DNA of 64,000 nucleotides from Lachnospiraceae bacterium (GTDB lineage Bacteria > Bacillota > Clostridia > Lachnospirales > Lachnospiraceae), in NCBI GenBank assembly GCA_910574885.1, contig CAJTDD010000017.1, forward strand, positions 1 to 64,000. Direction: 5' to 3'. How positions within the stretch are numbered: the first letter of the stretch is position 1; every line of letters begins with the position of its first letter. Shown piece after piece: positions 61,199 to 64,000 of the stretch. The notes under the pieces are model-generated. The model was not told the origin of the DNA. It saw nothing but the letters and a program-made list of their open reading frames with translations, and made no database searches. Made by a program: the position numbers and the translations under genes.

Positions 61199-61227
61199 AC
61201 AATAGCATAATTCCCGCCTAATTTCAA
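61199..61227 (-). promoter_or_regulatory. selC promoter
   Basis: Minus-strand TTGAAA (61222-61227), 17-bp spacer, TATTGT (61199-61204), about 25 bp before the tRNA. prdC may also have its own -10 (TATAAT about 20-30 bp before its ribosome-binding site). Confidence 0.5.
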
Positions 61228-61262
61228 CACTTTTTTAATATTTTTATAACATCAAAAAACCA

Positions 61263-61291
61263 TTGACTTTTCAAGGGTTTTCGTACATAAT
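61263..61291 (+). promoter_or_regulatory. prdF promoter
   Basis: TTGACT (61263-61268), 17-bp spacer, CATAAT (61286-61291), divergent from selC. It leaves an AT-rich leader of about 190 nt before prdF. The 315-bp gap between selC and prdF holds only these signals. Confidence 0.6.
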
Positions 61292-61489
61292 AAGTATAAG
61301 AAATTGAACGGCATACTAGAACGCAGTCTAATTTTTACATCGCTGTCGTTTATAGTGGATTTTTTTCCTGTATGTTGTAATACATTTTTTTAAAACACGG
61401 AAAAGTAAGGGGACTTTTAAAGTGTTTTTACAGTAAATTTATAGTTTTTATCTATAAATATTTAAATTTCTTTAGGAGGTATAAGAATT

Positions 61490-62524
61490 ATGGAATTGAA
61501 AGCAAATGTTAATTTCGGTCGTTTCGAAAGTGCATTGCAGGTAGTTGACTCCCATACCGTCGGAGAGTTCTGCCGTATCGTCATTGGTGGTTTCCCAGAG
61601 CCGCAGGGCAACACTATGATTGAGAAGAAGAAATGGATGGAGGAGCACTACGATCAGGTTCGTACCGCTTTGATGTTTGAGCCTCGCGGACACCACGATA
61701 TGTTCGGCGCTTTCCTGTGCGAGCCGGTGAACAAGGAAGCTGACTTCGGCGTAATGTTCATGGACACAGGCGGATACCTGAACATGTGCGGACACTGTAC
61801 AATCGGTGCGGTTACGGTTGCAATCGAGGCAGGCCTTGTTGAGTCCAAAGAGGGGGAGAACGAGGTTGTTCTGGACGCTCCTGCCGGATTAATTCGTACG
61901 ACCGCTATTGTAAAGGAAGGAAAGGTAGAGAGCGTGACCCTGACCAATGTACCTGCTTTCGTTTACAAAGAGAATCAGAAAGTGACTATCGACGGGAAAG
62001 AGATTGAATTTACGATTTCCTTCGGCGGAAGCTTCTTCGCACTTGTGGATACCACGAAGCTTGACATCGGAGAGATTAACCCTAAGACAGTTCCGGCATA
62101 TGCAGAACTGGGCATGAAGATGCTTGAGATCATCAACAGAGATATCCCGATCCAGCATCCGCTGCTCGACATCACTTCTGTTGATTTGGTTGAGTTCTAT
62201 GGTCCTACACCGAATCCGGACAAAGCAAACATGAGGAATGTGGTTATCTTCGGCGATGCTATGGCTGACCGTTCACCTTGCGGAACCGGTACAAGCGCAA
62301 AACTTGCTACCCTTCATCACTGGGGCGAGATCAAAGTAGGCGAGGAATTCATTTATGAGAGCTTTATCGGCACACGGTTCAAAGGCGTAATCAAGGAGAC
62401 AACAAAGGTAGAAGATTATGACGCAGTTATCCCGATGATTACCGGAAGCTGCTACCTGACAGGCGTTGCGACATACCTCATTGATCCGACCGATCCGTTG
62501 AAGTATGGTTTCCAGGTAGGTTAA
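61490..62524 (+). CDS. prdF: Proline racemase
   Basis: 344 aa. Interconverts L- and D-proline by a two-base mechanism; the two catalytic cysteines are Cys100 in YLNMCGHCT and Cys264 in DRSPCGTGTSA. FDSHTVGE-type N-terminus (VVDSHTVGEFCRIV). Length and motifs fit proline racemase; a 4-hydroxyproline epimerase is the alternative, but the prd context favours proline. TAGGAGG precedes the ATG. It supplies D-proline to PrdAB and is transcribed away from the reductase operon. Confidence 0.93.
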   Translation: MELKANVNFGRFESALQVVDSHTVGEFCRIVIGGFPEPQGNTMIEKKKWMEEHYDQVRTALMFEPRGHHDMFGAFLCEPVNKEADFGVMFMDTGGYLNMCGHCTIGAVTVAIEAGLVESKEGENEVVLDAPAGLIRTTAIVKEGKVESVTLTNVPAFVYKENQKVTIDGKEIEFTISFGGSFFALVDTTKLDIGEINPKTVPAYAELGMKMLEIINRDIPIQHPLLDITSVDLVEFYGPTPNPDKANMRNVVIFGDAMADRSPCGTGTSAKLATLHHWGEIKVGEEFIYESFIGTRFKGVIKETTKVEDYDAVIPMITGSCYLTGVATYLIDPTDPLKYGFQVG

Positions 62525-62606
62525 TCTACATATTAAGATTTATTATAATTAAGATGCGTATTAGTTTTGCATTTTACGACAATGTGTGATATACTACAAT
62601 AAGCAA

Positions 62607-62643
62607 AGAAGCGGGTTACAGCAATAATCCGCTTCTCTTCTTA
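62607..62643 (+). terminator. Terminator of prdF
   Basis: AAGAAGCGGGTTA...TAATCCGCTTCTCTTCTT, 9-10-bp stem and T-rich tail. Confidence 0.75.
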
Positions 62644-62711
62644 TACATTAATTATGAAGATATTCAACCATGGCATGTCCCCTGACTGCATGTCGAAAAA
62701 GGAAAGGAATG

Positions 62712-63305
62712 ATGCCAATGCCGCGTAAAAGGCGATCAACGAAAAGCCGCATTGTAAAAGCCGCTTGGAACCTGTTCTATAAGAACGGATATGACTCTAC
62801 CACAGTAGAGGATATTATTACGGCGTCCAAGACGTCCAAAGGAACATTTTATCATTATTTTAAGGGGAAAGAGGCGCTGCTCAACTCACTCTCGGACTTA
62901 TTCGACCAGAAGTACGAGGAACTGTATACTGTGGTCGCACCGGATATGTCAGCCTACGACAAGCTGCTGTTCCTGAACCACGAATTGTTCTATATGATTG
63001 AGACAAGCGTTGATATTACCCTCCTTGCCTTCCTCTATTCTTCTCAGCTTACGACGAAGGACAAGAAGTCGCTGTCAGACCACAAGCGATTTTATTTCAA
63101 ATGGATTTCAGAGATTATTGATGATGCCCTGGGAAGCGGGGAATTCAGCAATACCAGCACAACCGAAGAACTGATGAACATCTATGCTATGTACGAGCGG
63201 GCATTGCTCTATGACTGGGCCCTCTTCAAAGGGAAGTTTTCACTTACAGAATACAGCGACAGACTGCTGCCGCATGTATTGGATACGTTTGTTAAAGGAG
63301 TTTAG
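62712..63305 (+). CDS. TetR-family transcriptional regulator
   Basis: About 197 aa from one of the clustered ATGs after GGAAAGGAATG (MPMPRKRRSTKSRIVKAA); a start 14 codons earlier lacks a site. N-terminal TetR helix-turn-helix: AAWNLFYKNGYDSTTVEDIITASKTSKGTFYHYFKGKEALLNSL. The C-terminal ligand domain has no recognised subtype. Placed after prdF in the same direction, it may regulate the proline or selenium genes here. C. difficile uses a different regulator, sigma-54-dependent PrdR, which is not found in this window. Confidence 0.85.
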   Translation: MPMPRKRRSTKSRIVKAAWNLFYKNGYDSTTVEDIITASKTSKGTFYHYFKGKEALLNSLSDLFDQKYEELYTVVAPDMSAYDKLLFLNHELFYMIETSVDITLLAFLYSSQLTTKDKKSLSDHKRFYFKWISEIIDDALGSGEFSNTSTTEELMNIYAMYERALLYDWALFKGKFSLTEYSDRLLPHVLDTFVKGV

Positions 63306-63321
63306 TTATGGATGTTACACC

Positions 63322-63358
63322 TTAAAAGACAGGTACGTTTACACATACCTGTCTTTTT
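63322..63358 (+). terminator. Terminator of the TetR gene
   Basis: AAAAGACAGGTACG...ACATACCTGTCTTTTTC, 11-bp stem with flanking A and T tracts. Confidence 0.8.
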
Positions 63359-63395
63359 CTGCGTCGTATTCTCCTGCAAGGGCTGTTGAGGCTTA

Positions 63396-63632
63396 CTATA
63401 CCATGCACTCGTGCATCTCCTCTTCCTCGATCCCTGCCTTTCGCATCATCTCCACAATCTGCTCCCGCTCTTCAAGCGCCGCGCACCAGGACAATCCGCA
63501 CCCGGCCGAAATTGCCCTTGGGACGGGAATGATACGTCCCGGAACCTGATATTCCTTACACGCCTTCTCCATCGCCATCGCATCCGCAGTCGTGTGGAAT
63601 GTCACGACTAATTTTAATTCTTTTTTCCTCAT
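63396..63632 (-). CDS. DUF3343 protein (putative Se/S carrier-like)
   Basis: 78 aa, matches DUF3343: FHTTADAMAMEKACKE, then the core VPRAISAGCGLSWCA with two conserved cysteines. NCBI-style annotation of the family is a putative selenium/sulfur carrier; the domain is also the second half of YedF-type proteins. Starts two bases after the TusA-like gene, so it works with it. Confidence 0.85.
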   Translation of the reverse strand: MRKKELKLVVTFHTTADAMAMEKACKEYQVPGRIIPVPRAISAGCGLSWCAALEEREQIVEMMRKAGIEEEEMHECMV

Positions 63633-63634
63633 GT

Positions 63635-63838
63635 CTACTCAATCACCACTTCAAAATATCCGTCCTTCTCGCTGGCAGTTGATTTCTTACCGTGATCCTT
63701 GGCGTATTTCTCCACATTCATCTTCTGATGAGGCTCTGTCACCAGTATCTTGACTGGTCCGGACGCGCTTTTCAGCGCCTCCGCGGTCAGCATCAACGGT
63801 TCCGGACAAGAAAGGCCTCTTGCATCTACTTCCTTCAT
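63635..63838 (-). CDS. TusA/YedF-like sulfurtransferase (putative selenium carrier)
   Basis: 67 aa from MKEVDARGLSCPEPLM, eight bases after AAAGAAGG; a six-residue extension overlaps that site. The persulfide/selenide cysteine sits in the CPxP-type motif SCPEP. Family: TusA passes sulfur; the YedF branch, linked to YedE and DUF3343, occurs in selenium-using genomes. Located downstream of a membrane-protein tail and upstream of DUF3343, it may pass selenium to selenophosphate synthesis for Sec. Confidence 0.85.
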   Translation of the reverse strand: MKEVDARGLSCPEPLMLTAEALKSASGPVKILVTEPHQKMNVEKYAKDHGKKSTASEKDGYFEVVIE

Positions 63839-63934
63839 ATTATTACCTTCTTTCATAGAATACTATGTATTGTTCACAATTTCAATCCTTTTTTATTGTC
63901 CCCACATCCAATATGAGACATCCCTGCATGTCTT

Positions 63935-64000
63935 TTATTTTGCTTCATCCCTCTTACACGTAAATGCGATTACAAAACATACGAGAATGCACACAATACA
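63935..64000 (-). CDS. C-terminal end of a membrane protein (YedE-like?)
   Basis: The last 21 residues of a frame open to the right edge: a hydrophobic stretch (CIVCILVCFVIAFTC) and the charged tail KRDEAK before TAA. Context (followed by TusA-like and DUF3343 genes) is that of YedE-type selenium/sulfur membrane transporters, but too little is visible for a firm call. It is about 97 bp upstream of the TusA-like start. Confidence 0.5.
   Translation of the reverse strand, partial: CIVCILVCFVIAFTCKRDEAK

Noticed and set aside
60962-61489. Sigma-54 (-24/-12) promoters for prd genes, as with PrdR in C. difficile
   Set aside because: No convincing TGGCAC-N5-TTGC element was found by eye and no PrdR-like gene is present; sigma-A-like promoters fit better.

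Overview
The window looks like a chromosome segment of an anaerobic, gut-type Lachnospiraceae (Clostridia), plausibly close to Clostridium scindens/hylemonae. This is an inference from gene content: LL-diaminopimelate aminotransferase, an ANTAR regulator next to glnA, an [FeFe]-hydrogenase with a TM1266 regulator, a long form of ribosomal protein L17, KTGD-type sortase signals, and a selenocysteine-dependent D-proline reductase (Stickland) cluster.

Layout. (1) 1-12900 is an accessory island. It starts with the right end of a DDE-transposase/ATPase transposon that has cut into a PIN-toxin gene. Then come phage/plasmid-type genes (YqaJ nuclease, DUF932 protein, two tiny coupled ORFs), an intact PIN toxin-antitoxin pair, an LRR cell-wall surface protein, a Sel1-repeat/LPD28/sigma-factor operon, a small excisionase-like protein and a decayed tyrosine integrase. 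The island ends at a tRNA-Pro(CGG) gene, its likely attachment site, followed by tRNA-Gln(CTG). (2) 13-29 kb is core metabolism and envelope: dapL-dapF, an ANTAR regulator with glnA behind a structured leader, pduL, the hydrogenase-system regulator, a polysaccharide deacetylase, an orphan KdpDE-like two-component system, a proline iminopeptidase, a polar amino-acid ABC transporter whose binding protein looks circularly permuted, uppP, a Cof phosphatase and a SleB-like wall hydrolase. (3) 29-33 kb holds an [FeFe]-hydrogenase and a NuoF-tail/GltD fusion flavoprotein. (4) 33-50.5 kb is the complete S10-spc-alpha ribosomal superoperon on the minus strand, rpsJ to rplQ, with secY, adk, map, infA and a KOW protein. 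Several of its intergenic gaps contain a family of about 100-bp double-hairpin repeats, tandemly triplicated between rpsH and rplF. (5) 50.5-54.5 kb has a LytTR/AgrC-type two-component system, a TauE/SafE-like permease and a YcxB-like membrane protein, followed by a well-delimited probable structured RNA (about 54645-54911). (6) 55-64 kb is a selenium-linked proline reductase region: prdC-prdA-orfX-prdB(Sec)-prdD-prdE on the minus strand, a tRNA-Sec gene immediately upstream, a divergent proline racemase prdF with a TetR regulator, and a TusA-like/DUF3343 pair ending at the tail of a membrane protein, as in selenium-metabolism (YedE/YedF) loci.

How the genes work together. PrdF interconverts L- and D-proline. 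PrdA and PrdB (pyruvoyl subunit plus selenoprotein) reduce D-proline to 5-aminovalerate with electrons delivered by RnfC-like PrdC. PrdB needs in-frame UGA decoding, and the cognate tRNA-Sec and candidate selenium-handling proteins lie on either side. The proline iminopeptidase and the amino-acid ABC transporter fit the same amino-acid-fermenting lifestyle, while the hydrogenase and PduL serve redox balance and acetyl-phosphate formation.
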